Shown: positions 31,024 through 39,200 of the stretch, in pieces | Numbering within the stretch: position 1 is the first letter of the stretch | How the letters are laid out: each line of letters opens with the position of its first letter | From: an uncultured Collinsella sp. | GTDB taxonomy: Bacteria; Actinomycetota; Coriobacteriia; Coriobacteriales; Coriobacteriaceae | Length of the DNA stretch: 46,857 nt | Direction: 5' to 3' | NCBI GenBank assembly: GCA_900539735.1 | Contig: UQDE01000013.1 | Coordinates: 1-46,857, forward strand | Notes under the pieces: generated by a model | Database searches by the model: none | Told to the model about the DNA's origin: nothing | What the model saw: only the letters and a program-made list of their open reading frames with translations | Translations under genes and position numbers: made by a program

Positions 31024-32784
31024 ATGGAATCGATCGTTAAGTTCTTGGAGAAAGGTCAGCCGTACTTCGACAAGGTCTCTAAGAACATCTACCTTCAGGC
31101 CATTAAAGACGGCTTTTTGGCAGCAATGCCCATCATCCTGTCTTCTTCTGTCTTCCTGCTTATTTCGACCCTGCCGGGCGTTGTCGCCACGGTCGGCGGC
31201 TTTACGCTGCCCGACTGGTGGAACGTCGACGTCGTGAACTTCTGCAACAAGGTTTACAACTTCACGATGGGCGTCGTGGGCATCATGGTCGCCGGCACCA
31301 CCGCAAGCGCGCTGACCGGCTCCAAGAACCGCCGCATGCCTGCCGGCAAGGCCATCAACGCCACGAGCACCATGGTCGCCGCCATGTGCGCTATGCTCAT
31401 CTTGGCCGTTACCCAGACGAGTGCCAAGATCGACGGCGCCGATGTCTCGGTGTTCTTTACCGACAACATGGGCACCAAGGGCCTGCTGAGCTCCTTTGTC
31501 GCCGCATTTGCCACGGTCAACATCTATGCCTTCTGCATTAAGCGAGACATCACCATCAAGCTGCCCAAAGAAGTCCCCGGCGCCATCGCCCAGAACTTCC
31601 GCGACATCTTCGCCTTCAGCTTCTCCATCCTGTTTGTCGCCGTCATCGACGTTATCTGCCGCACCTGCTTGGCCGTCCCGTTTGCCAACGTCATCTCCAC
31701 GCTGGTGAGCCCGCTGTTCGCCGCTGCCGATTCCTACGCCGGCCTCGCCCTCATCTGGTTCATGATCCCGCTGTTCTGGTTCATGGGCATCCACGGCCCC
31801 TCGGTCGTTAAGCCTGCCCTCAACGCCGCGCTGTTTGGCAACATCACCACCAACCTCGCCACGCTGCAGGCCGGCGGTCACCCCGCCCTCGCCCTGACCG
31901 AGAACTTCGGTAACTACATCGGCGAACTCGGCGGCACCGGCGCCACGTTCATTGTCCCGATCATCTTCCTGCTCTTTATGCGCTCCAAGCAGCTCAAGGC
32001 CGTCGGCAAAGCCTCTGTCGTACCCGTGATGTTCGCCGTCAACGAGCCGCTGCTGTTCGCCGCGCCCATCATCCTCAACCCGTACTTCCTGATCCCGTTC
32101 CTGTTTGCCCCCGTGGCCAACGTCCTCATTGGTAAGTTCTTCATCGACTTTTTGGGCATGAACGGCTTTATCTATGCCATGCCGTGGGCACTCCCCGGAC
32201 CGATCGGCACCTTCATCGACACCAACTTCCAGCCGATCTCTCTGGTCCTGGTTGTCGTCCTGCTGGTCGTTGACTTCTTGATCTACTACCCGTTCTGCAA
32301 GGCCTACGACAACGTCCTGTGCAAGCAGGAGGCCGAGACCCTGGCCGAAGAAGAGGCCGAGGAGACCAAGGCCGTCAAGACCGCTGCCGCCCCCGCCGTT
32401 GAGGCTCCTGTTGTCGAGACCGCTTCTGCCACCGAGGCCTCCGCAGCTCCGTCCGCCCTTAAGGGCAAGGATCTGAGGGTTCTGGTTCTGTGCGCTGGCG
32501 CCGGCACCTCTGCACTGCTCGCCAACGCGCTTAAGGAAGGCGCCGACGAGCTGGGCATCGACATTACCGCCAACGCCGGTGCCTACGGCAGCCACTACGC
32601 CATCATGGACCAGTACAACGTCATCGTCCTGGCTCCGCAGGTTCGCACCTATTACAACGAGATGAAGGCCGACACCGACCGCCTGGGCATCACGCTGCTG
32701 TCGCCCAAGGGCAAACAGTACATCGACCTCACTAAGGATCCCAAGGGTGCCGTCGCCTGGATCGAGGAAAACCTCAAGGCATAA
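31024..32784 (+). CDS. PTS lactose-family EIICB permease, cassette 2
   Basis: The 586-residue LacE-like protein has EIIC motifs WFMGIHGPSVVKP and MFAVNEPLLFAAPIILNP, then an Ala/Glu/Val-rich linker (about 435-480). The EIIB domain has its phosphorylated cysteine at 490 in VLVLCAGAGTSALLANAL. AGAGGAG precedes the ATG. It is closest by eye to the EIICB at 34324, with which it shares the linker style and most of the EIIB domain. It needs an external EIIA, for which lacF is the only local candidate. Confidence 0.9.
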   Translation: MESIVKFLEKGQPYFDKVSKNIYLQAIKDGFLAAMPIILSSSVFLLISTLPGVVATVGGFTLPDWWNVDVVNFCNKVYNFTMGVVGIMVAGTTASALTGSKNRRMPAGKAINATSTMVAAMCAMLILAVTQTSAKIDGADVSVFFTDNMGTKGLLSSFVAAFATVNIYAFCIKRDITIKLPKEVPGAIAQNFRDIFAFSFSILFVAVIDVICRTCLAVPFANVISTLVSPLFAAADSYAGLALIWFMIPLFWFMGIHGPSVVKPALNAALFGNITTNLATLQAGGHPALALTENFGNYIGELGGTGATFIVPIIFLLFMRSKQLKAVGKASVVPVMFAVNEPLLFAAPIILNPYFLIPFLFAPVANVLIGKFFIDFLGMNGFIYAMPWALPGPIGTFIDTNFQPISLVLVVVLLVVDFLIYYPFCKAYDNVLCKQEAETLAEEEAEETKAVKTAAAPAVEAPVVETASATEASAAPSALKGKDLRVLVLCAGAGTSALLANALKEGADELGIDITANAGAYGSHYAIMDQYNVIVLAPQVRTYYNEMKADTDRLGITLLSPKGKQYIDLTKDPKGAVAWIEENLKA

Positions 32785-32815
32785 GACGCTGACGCCACCT
32801 GCCGCTCGCAGACAA

Positions 32816-32860
32816 AAAATGGCCCGTGCATCGATGCGTGATGCGCGGGCCATTTTGTTT
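32816..32860 (+). terminator. Terminator of cassette 2
   Basis: ATGGCCCGTGCATC pairs with GATGCGCGGGCCAT (one wobble) between an A run and TTTTGTTT. Confidence 0.85.
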
Positions 32861-32883
32861 AGACCGCACCCGCCCTCCTGTTC

Positions 32884-33020
32884 ATCTCAATCTGTAACAT
32901 CTAGCCGAGTTTTTGGATCCTAGCTGTTACAGATCGAGACAAACAGAACGCCCGAGCAGAAATATCTCAATCTGTAATATTTAGCTGAGTTTTTCGGTCC
33001 TAACTGTTACAGATTGAGAC
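32884..33020. repeat. Twin 57-nt palindromic repeat, locus 3
   Basis: Units lie at 32884-32940 and 32964-33020, 80 nt from start to start. The 23-nt spacer (AAACAGAACGCCCGAGCAGA and three more bases) is identical to that of locus 4. It lies between the convergent EIICB and LacI genes. Confidence 0.85.
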
Positions 33021-33037
33021 GAACGGGCCGAAAAACC

Positions 33038-34039
33038 CTACGCCCGCAGGTCCTTTACGCTGGAACGTTCGACCAACACGCCCGAGACGAGCGTACGGCT
33101 TCTGGAGCTCGGAGCTTCTAGGCCCGCAACGACCTCGTTGAGCGCACGGACGCCCAGCTCGCGGTGGCGAAACTTCACCGACGTCAGAATCGAGTTGGGA
33201 ATCGTCTTGTAAAGCTCGTCATCAAAGCCGATCACGGACACTTCATCGGGCACACTCAGACCCTTGTCACGTAGAGCCATCATCACGCCGTTTGCCATGC
33301 AGTCGTTAGCAGCGAGGACCGCCGTGCAATCGGGTTTATCGGCAAGCACAAGGCCAGCGGCATAGCCACTATCCGCATTCCAATCGCCTTGCAGAGGCTC
33401 GGGCGGCTCAATGCCACGCGCCTCGAGCGCCGCTCGCCAGCCTTTCATTCGGCACTGGCTCGACAGCGACTCTTTCTTACCCGAAACGAAGTACACGTTC
33501 TTGTGCCCGTGGTTCAAGAAGTACTCGCACGCCATGCGCGCGCCGCCCTCTTGATCGTCACTGACGGTGGAGCAGGTAGGATGTTCCATTGGTGTGATAA
33601 TCACCGTCTTGAGGTCTTTCGGCGCCTCAAAGGTATCAAAGTCATCGACCATCTGACGCAGGTTGAAGATCATGCCATCAACAGGCAGCTGCGACATCCT
33701 GCGCGCCGCATCGGCAAGGGTCATCTTCTCCCCAGCGCGCTTTTTGATCATCGTGAGAGCAAAGCCTCGCTCTTCGGCGGCATCGGCGATACCGTCAATC
33801 ATGTCCACGGCGCCGCCCGACAAGTGAAACATCACCACGCCGATGCACCCGTAACGGCCCAACTTGAGTGAACGCGCGGCAAAGTTGGTTCGAAACCCGA
33901 GCGCCTCCATGGCCGCATGGACCTTATCGCGCGTCGACTCTCGCACGCTATCAGGCTCGTTGATCACGCGCGACACCGTCTTGAGAGAAACACCCGCGGC
34001 AACTGCCACATCGTTCATTGAGACATTTTTCTTGTCCAT
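33038..34039 (-). CDS. LacI family regulator of lac cassette 3
   Basis: The 333-residue LacI/GalR protein has HTH MNDVAVAAGVSLKTVSRVINE, followed by RTNFAARSLKLG in the hinge. The sensor domain contains VLAANDCMANGVMMALRDKG and SVIGFDDELYKTI. The recognition pair is Leu-Lys, unlike the other three LacI proteins here. ATG 34039 is chosen from GGAG about 15 bases upstream and family length. It is divergent from the EIICB gene at 34324 with a perfect 20-bp palindromic operator between them. Confidence 0.86.
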   Translation of the reverse strand: MDKKNVSMNDVAVAAGVSLKTVSRVINEPDSVRESTRDKVHAAMEALGFRTNFAARSLKLGRYGCIGVVMFHLSGGAVDMIDGIADAAEERGFALTMIKKRAGEKMTLADAARRMSQLPVDGMIFNLRQMVDDFDTFEAPKDLKTVIITPMEHPTCSTVSDDQEGGARMACEYFLNHGHKNVYFVSGKKESLSSQCRMKGWRAALEARGIEPPEPLQGDWNADSGYAAGLVLADKPDCTAVLAANDCMANGVMMALRDKGLSVPDEVSVIGFDDELYKTIPNSILTSVKFRHRELGVRALNEVVAGLEAPSSRSRTLVSGVLVERSSVKDLRA

Positions 34040-34121
34040 CGTTGCCACTACTTCTCCAGTCGGTTTTGCATCGCTTGTTTTTTGTGTTCTAGCATACACT
34101 ACCTGCCCAACTGACAAATCA

Positions 34122-34220
34122 GCCGTTTATCGGACAATATCGACCGTTCACCCGTAAATCCTTGTTGCTCTTCCAAAAATGTCTTACGTTGTCATTAACG
34201 AAATGACAACGTTGTCATTT
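34122..34220. promoter_or_regulatory. Cassette 3 control region: two LacI operators and 21-bp direct repeat
   Basis: AAATGACAACGTTGTCATTT (34201-34220) is a perfect palindrome with the central CG of LacI operators. A related site AATGTCTTACGTTGTCATT begins at 34178, with centres 23 bp apart. GCCGTTTAT (34122) and ACCGTTCAC (34143) are 21 bp apart upstream. Confidence 0.7.
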
Positions 34221-34323
34221 CGCAATGCCTTCCTTACCCAGGAAGGTTTCCGGGCAGTCCTGACCATCCATCGACGACCAGTTCCATCCACATGCATCGC
34301 GCATCAAGCAGCAAAGGAGCTCT

Positions 34324-36102
34324 ATGGACGCCATCGTAAAGATGCTCGAAAAGCATCAACCGTTCTTTGAGAAGATCTCGAGGAACATCTACCTCCAGGC
34401 CATCAAGGACGGATTCCTTGGGTGCATGCCCATCGTCCTTACCTCTTCGATCTTTCTGCTGATCGCCACGCTTCCCGGCGTAGTCGGCATCACGCTGCCC
34501 CAGCCGCTCATCGACTGGTGCAACAAGCTCTACAACTTCACCATGGGCGTCATGGGCATCATGGTTGCCGGCACCACCGCCAAGAACTTCACGGCATCCA
34601 TGAACCGTCGCATGCCCGCCGGCAAAGTGCTCAACGACGGTTCCACCATGGTGGCCGCCCAGTGCAGCATGCTTTTGCTCGCCGTTACGCAGTTCACCAC
34701 CAAGTTCGACGGCTCCGAGCTTTCGGTCTTCGATTGCACCAGCATGGGTACGCGCGGTCTGTTCTCGGCCTATATCGCCGCGTTCATTACCGTGTGGGTT
34801 TATAAGTTCTGCGTCTCGCGCGATCTGACCATTAAGCTGCCCAAGGAGGTCCCGGGCGCCATCGCTCAGAACTTCCGCGACATCATCCCCTTTGGCGGCG
34901 CCGTCATCATCTGCGGCATCATCGATGTGGTTGTGCGCAACCTCATGGGCGTTCCGTTCTCCGAGCTGCTCATCAAGCTGCTCTCCCCGCTCTTTACCGC
35001 TGCAGAAACCTATCCTGGCCTTATCCTTATCCAGGCAGCCACCGCGTTCTTCTGGTTCATCGGCGTCCACGGCCCCTCGATCGTCCAGCCGGGCATCGAC
35101 CCCATCCGTCTTGCCAACCAGGCCGAGAACCTGCAGGTTCTGCTGGCCGGTGGCCACCCCGCCCACTCCCTCACCTTTAACATGTCGCTCGTAGGTGAGT
35201 TCGGCGGCACCGGCGCCACCTTCATCGTGCCGCTTCTGCTGATTCTCTTTATGAAGTCCAAGCAGCTCAAAGCCGTCGGTAAGGCCTCGATTGTTCCTGT
35301 TGCCTTTGCCGTCAACGAACCGCTGCTCTTTGGCGCGCCGATGATCCTTAACCCCTACATGCTCATCCCCTTTGTTGCCGCCGGCTGCGTCAACGTGAGC
35401 GTTGCCAAGTTCTTTATCGATAACGTAGGCATGAACGGCTTCTCCTTCGTGGTGCCTTGGGCCACCCCCGCCCCCATCGGCATCTTCATCACCACGAACT
35501 TCCAGCTTATCGCCCTGGTATTTGTCGCGATCATCATCTTACTGGACGCCATCATCTACCTGCCGTTCTTGAAGGCATACGATAAGCTGCTCTGCGACCA
35601 GGAGGCCGAGCGCGCCGCCGAGCTGGGTCTCGAGTCCAATGGTGCCGCTGCCATCGCCGCCGACGCCTCTGCGCCCGCTGTCGAGCAGGCCACCGCTTCC
35701 GTCGAGACGACCGCCGCTGCCGCCGAAAGCAAGCCTGTCGCCGATCAGCCCGAGCCTGCCGCCGACGCATCCGCTAAGAAGGATGTCGACGGCCTGAAGG
35801 TCCTCGTCCTGTGCGCCGGTGCCGGCACCTCTGCCATGCTTGCCAACGCCATCAAGGAAGGTGCCGCGCAGACCGGAGAGAACATCGCTTCCTCCGCAGG
35901 CGCCTATGGTCAGCACACTGCCATCATGGATCAGTACGACGTTATCGTGCTTGCCCCGCAGGTTCGTAGCTACTACAACGACATGAAGGCCGACACCGAT
36001 CGCCTGGGCATTAAGCTGCTCGCCCCGCGCGGTAAGGAATATATCGACCTTACTCGCGACCCCGCCGGCGCCATTAAGTGGCTCCGCGAGAACCTCGACT
36101 AG
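34324..36102 (+). CDS. PTS lactose-family EIICB permease, cassette 3
   Basis: The 592-residue LacE-like protein has EIIC motifs WFIGVHGPSIVQP and AFAVNEPLLFGAPMILNP, the longest Ala/Glu-rich linker of the set (about 435-490), and an EIIB domain with the phosphorylated cysteine at 497 in VLVLCAGAGTSAMLANAI. AAAGGAG precedes the ATG closely. The GH1 gene follows after 76 bp. Confidence 0.9.
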   Translation: MDAIVKMLEKHQPFFEKISRNIYLQAIKDGFLGCMPIVLTSSIFLLIATLPGVVGITLPQPLIDWCNKLYNFTMGVMGIMVAGTTAKNFTASMNRRMPAGKVLNDGSTMVAAQCSMLLLAVTQFTTKFDGSELSVFDCTSMGTRGLFSAYIAAFITVWVYKFCVSRDLTIKLPKEVPGAIAQNFRDIIPFGGAVIICGIIDVVVRNLMGVPFSELLIKLLSPLFTAAETYPGLILIQAATAFFWFIGVHGPSIVQPGIDPIRLANQAENLQVLLAGGHPAHSLTFNMSLVGEFGGTGATFIVPLLLILFMKSKQLKAVGKASIVPVAFAVNEPLLFGAPMILNPYMLIPFVAAGCVNVSVAKFFIDNVGMNGFSFVVPWATPAPIGIFITTNFQLIALVFVAIIILLDAIIYLPFLKAYDKLLCDQEAERAAELGLESNGAAAIAADASAPAVEQATASVETTAAAAESKPVADQPEPAADASAKKDVDGLKVLVLCAGAGTSAMLANAIKEGAAQTGENIASSAGAYGQHTAIMDQYDVIVLAPQVRSYYNDMKADTDRLGIKLLAPRGKEYIDLTRDPAGAIKWLRENLD

Positions 36103-36117
36103 TTTCCTCCCTCTGTT

Positions 36118-36144
36118 GGTGCCCGGATCCCCAGTTCGGGCACC
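36118..36144 (+). terminator. Hairpin between EIICB and GH1 genes of cassette 3
   Basis: GGTGCCCG pairs with CGGGCACC, followed by TCTCCC. It is not a full terminator and is placed as in cassette 1. Confidence 0.4.
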
Positions 36145-36178
36145 TCTCCCTATTCGTATCCCACAGAAAGGATGACTC

Positions 36179-37600
36179 ATGACCAACCCCATGCAGTTCC
36201 CCGACGGCTTTGTCTTTGGCGGCGCCACCGCTGCTTACCAGGTTGAGGGCGAGACCCGTACGCACGGCAAGGGCAAAGTGCCCTGGGACGATTTCCTGGC
36301 AGCCCAGGGTCGCTTCTCCCCCGATCCCGCAAGCGATTTCTACAACAAGTACCCGGTCGATATCGACCTGTGCCAGCGTTTTGGCATCAACGGTATCCGT
36401 GTCTCCATCGCTTGGAGCCGTATCTTCCCCAGTGGCACCGGCGAGATTAACCCCGAGGGCGTCGCTTTCTATCACGAGCTTTTCGCCACCTGCAACAAAG
36501 CTGGCGTTATCCCCTATGTCACGCTCGATCACTTCGATACGCCCGAGGCCTTTTACCAGAACGGCGGCGAGGGATTCCTGACGCGCACGACGATCGACGC
36601 CTTTGTCGAGTACGCCAAGTTCTGCTTTGCCGAGTTCACCGAGGTCAAGCACTGGTTCACGTTTAACGAGATTCCCGCAACCGCCGAGGGCAGCTTTATC
36701 GTCGGCAACTGGCCGCACGGCGAGAAGTACCGCCTGGACAAGGCCTTCCAGCTCATGCACAACATGATGGTGGCCCACGCCAAGGCTGTCGTCGCCTTTC
36801 ATGAGGGCGGCTTTGAGGGCGAGATCGGCATTGTTCAGAACCTGGAGCCCAAGTATCCCCTCGATCCCAACAGCGCTGCCGACTGCGAGGCAGCTCGCAT
36901 GGCCGACGTCATCAACAACCGCTGGGTACTCGACGCCACCTTCCGTGGCCACTATGCAGCCGACACCATGGAAGCCGCAACCAAGCTTGCCCATATCGCC
37001 GGCGGCGAGCTCGACGTCCGCGACGAGGACATCGCCGCGCTGACCGCCGCGCTCCCCTACAACGATTGCTTGGGCGTCAACACGTACAAGTGCCAGTTCC
37101 TGCGTGCCGCCGAGGGCGAAAACGACATCAACCACAATGGCACCGGCGACAAGGGCTCCTCGCGCTGGTTCCTCAAGGGCGTGGGCGAGTCGTGCGTGCG
37201 CGAAGGCGTACCCACCACCGATTGGGACTGGATCATCTATCCCGAGGGCCTGTACGACCTGCTGCTCCGCATTAAGAACGATTACCCCAACTACAAGAAG
37301 ATCTACATCACCGAGAACGGCATGGGCTATAAGGACGACTTCGAGGATGGCTTTATCGATGACGCCCCTCGTATCGACTACATGCGTCAGCATCTCGCGT
37401 GGATCCTCAAGGCAATCGACGGCGGCGTGAACGTCGACGGTTACTTTGTGTGGTCGCTGCAGGATCAGTTCTCCTGGACCAACGGCTACAACAAGCGTTA
37501 TGGCCTGTTCTACATCGACTTTGAGACCCAGAAGCGCTATCCCAAGGCGAGCGCGTACTGGTACAAGAACGTCGCGGAGACCGGCCTGCTTATGGCCTAA
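36179..37600 (+). CDS. GH1 6-phospho-beta-galactosidase, cassette 3
   Basis: The 473-residue GH1 enzyme is highly similar to the one in cassette 1 (shared FVFGGATAAYQVEGETRTHG). Acid/base is Glu164 in FTFNE and nucleophile Glu379 in ITENG. FSWTNGYNKRYG holds the phosphate clamp Ser432, Lys439 and Tyr441 with Trp433. AAAGGATG precedes the ATG. A strong terminator follows. Probably acts on phosphorylated beta-galactosides brought in by the adjacent permease. Confidence 0.9.
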   Translation: MTNPMQFPDGFVFGGATAAYQVEGETRTHGKGKVPWDDFLAAQGRFSPDPASDFYNKYPVDIDLCQRFGINGIRVSIAWSRIFPSGTGEINPEGVAFYHELFATCNKAGVIPYVTLDHFDTPEAFYQNGGEGFLTRTTIDAFVEYAKFCFAEFTEVKHWFTFNEIPATAEGSFIVGNWPHGEKYRLDKAFQLMHNMMVAHAKAVVAFHEGGFEGEIGIVQNLEPKYPLDPNSAADCEAARMADVINNRWVLDATFRGHYAADTMEAATKLAHIAGGELDVRDEDIAALTAALPYNDCLGVNTYKCQFLRAAEGENDINHNGTGDKGSSRWFLKGVGESCVREGVPTTDWDWIIYPEGLYDLLLRIKNDYPNYKKIYITENGMGYKDDFEDGFIDDAPRIDYMRQHLAWILKAIDGGVNVDGYFVWSLQDQFSWTNGYNKRYGLFYIDFETQKRYPKASAYWYKNVAETGLLMA

Positions 37601-37622
37601 CTTTTGCCGCATACCCCCTGTC

Positions 37623-37665
37623 GGCCGCATGCGAATCCCTCCACGGGTTCGCATGCGGCCTTTTT
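37623..37665 (+). terminator. Terminator of cassette 3
   Basis: GGCCGCATGCGAA pairs perfectly with TTCGCATGCGGCC followed by TTTTTG. Confidence 0.9.
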
Positions 37666-37693
37666 GTTTTTGGTGAGCCCGTGCGGGCCGTTT

Positions 37694-37830
37694 ATCTCGA
37701 TCTGTAACATCTAGCCGAGTATTTCGGCCCCAGCTGTTACAAATCGAGACAAACAGAACGCCCGAGCAGAAATATCTAAATCTGTAACACGTAGCCCACT
37801 TTCGACCGCCTAACTGTTACAGATCGAGAC
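37694..37830. repeat. Twin 57-nt palindromic repeat, locus 4
   Basis: Units lie at 37694-37750 and 37774-37830, 80 nt from start to start, with the same spacer as locus 3. It lies between the GH1 terminator and the Fic operator, after a co-directional gene end rather than a convergent one. Confidence 0.85.
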
Positions 37831-37884
37831 AATAAGATAGTCAAATCCGAACTTTCCAAGCAGTTATAAAGCATGGTTTCTAGT

Positions 37885-37960
37885 TTTCGGTATCACGAAC
37901 ATACTTTCGGTATCATTTAATGATATTATGATATCGAAAGTATGTTCGTGATACCGAAAG
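37885..37960. promoter_or_regulatory. Four-half-site operator upstream of the Fic gene
   Basis: TTTCGGTATCA occurs at 37885 and 37905, and its complement TGATA(T/C)CGAAAG at 37929 and 37949. Together the arms 37885-37915 and 37929-37959 form a 31-bp inverted repeat with one mismatch around a 13-nt AT-rich loop that could contain the -10. It ends 8 bp before the start codon and overlaps the ribosome-binding region AAAGGAG. Confidence 0.7.
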
Positions 37961-37967
37961 GAGCCGC

Positions 37968-39200
37968 ATGCGCCAGTTCGATTACACCACAGTCCCAGCG
38001 GAACTCGAAGCAACTCCAATCACCAACCTCCTCCTCTCGATACGCGAGCATAAAGGCCGTCAGCTTGCTCTGAGTCAAGTCAAACCCGAGCTTCTATCGT
38101 CCCTAATGGAGGAGGCTAAGATCCAAAGCACCCGGTCCTCCAACGGACTTGAAGGAATTGTTACCACCCAAAAAAGACTCAAAGCGATCATGGCGTATTC
38201 CGCCAAGCCAAGCTCCCGCGCAGAGGAAGAAATTGCTGGATACCGAGATGTGCTGTCGCTTATTCACGAGCAACACGATTCCATTCCCGTAACGCCATCG
38301 GTCATTCTGCAGTTGCATCGTGACCTCATGGCGCACACGGCAATCTCGTATGGAGGCCATTGGAAAGATAGCGATAACGAAATCGTCTCCATTGACGATC
38401 AAGGAAATCGATTTGTGCGCTTTAGGCCCCCTTCGGCCCTAGCAACCCCGGGACTTATTAAAGAAGCCTGCCAGTCCCTCAACGATGCTTTATCTCGCCA
38501 AGTTTGCGATCCCCTCCTTATATCGCTCCGCTTTATCTTCGATTTTGTTAGCATTCATCCCTTCAACGATGGCAATGGCAGGATGAGCCGGCTCCTTACA
38601 ACGCTGCTGCTCGAAAAGACTGGATACGACGTTGCGCGTTACATCAGCATCGAACGACTTATTGAAGACAACAAAGCGCTTTACTACAACGCTCTCGCTG
38701 CAAGCTCCACTGGATGGAATGAAAATCAAAACACCGAAGTACCCTTTATCCGTTTCATGCTCGGAACAACCCTGGCCGCCTACCGACAGCTCGAGCAGCG
38801 TACCTTAATTGAATCAAGCACTCGTCCCATGTCGAAGCAAGCGCGCATCGCCGTTCTATTTCAACAGAGACCCGGCGTCATTAAGAAATCCGACATTCGG
38901 TCCAACTGCCCCGATATCAGCGAGGTAACCGTTAAACGAACCCTCGGTCAGCTTGTTAGTTGCAGCGCAATCGAAAAAACAGGAGCGGGTCGTTCGACGG
39001 GCTACATACTCAAAGACGCCCATGCTCTAGAACTATTCTTGCAATCCACAATACCCGATAGCGAGGCCGCAATAACAAAAGAGGCTCCAAAGGATAAGCT
39101 CCTTGAACGTATAAACCACGCCGAGGATGAAAGCAAAGAGGGGCTCTATGAAGACTATGATTCATTCTCAAGGGACATAAAGACGAAATACGGAGTCTAG
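37968..39200 (+). CDS. Fic family protein with C-terminal winged helix
   Basis: The 410-residue protein has a Fic core with the active motif HPFNDGNGR (catalytic His197), as in AMP-transferring enzymes. An N-terminal inhibitory-type motif SNGLEG (Ser58-Glu62) means autoinhibition is likely (class II Fic). Residues about 285-345 look like a winged-helix domain (SKQARIAVLF, KSDIRSNCPDISEVTVKRTLGQL), so it may bind DNA and control itself through the operator just upstream. The gene is clearly less GC-rich than the lac genes, suggesting acquisition. No separate antitoxin gene is seen. The AMPylation target is unknown. Confidence 0.85.
   Translation: MRQFDYTTVPAELEATPITNLLLSIREHKGRQLALSQVKPELLSSLMEEAKIQSTRSSNGLEGIVTTQKRLKAIMAYSAKPSSRAEEEIAGYRDVLSLIHEQHDSIPVTPSVILQLHRDLMAHTAISYGGHWKDSDNEIVSIDDQGNRFVRFRPPSALATPGLIKEACQSLNDALSRQVCDPLLISLRFIFDFVSIHPFNDGNGRMSRLLTTLLLEKTGYDVARYISIERLIEDNKALYYNALAASSTGWNENQNTEVPFIRFMLGTTLAAYRQLEQRTLIESSTRPMSKQARIAVLFQQRPGVIKKSDIRSNCPDISEVTVKRTLGQLVSCSAIEKTGAGRSTGYILKDAHALELFLQSTIPDSEAAITKEAPKDKLLERINHAEDESKEGLYEDYDSFSRDIKTKYGV

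Noticed and set aside
30784..32853. 689-codon open frame antisense to the cassette 2 EIICB gene
   Set aside because: Shadow of a GC-rich gene. The sense frame has clear EIIC and EIIB motifs, and the antisense translation is low-complexity with D/G/V/H-rich runs and no family.
36074..37654. 526-codon frame antisense to the cassette 3 GH1 gene
   Set aside because: The sense strand carries both catalytic glutamates and the phosphate clamp; the antisense product shows nothing recognisable.
37694..37830. Twin repeats as ordinary terminators
   Set aside because: Separate strong terminators with T runs already precede them at three loci, and the palindromes lack T tracts.
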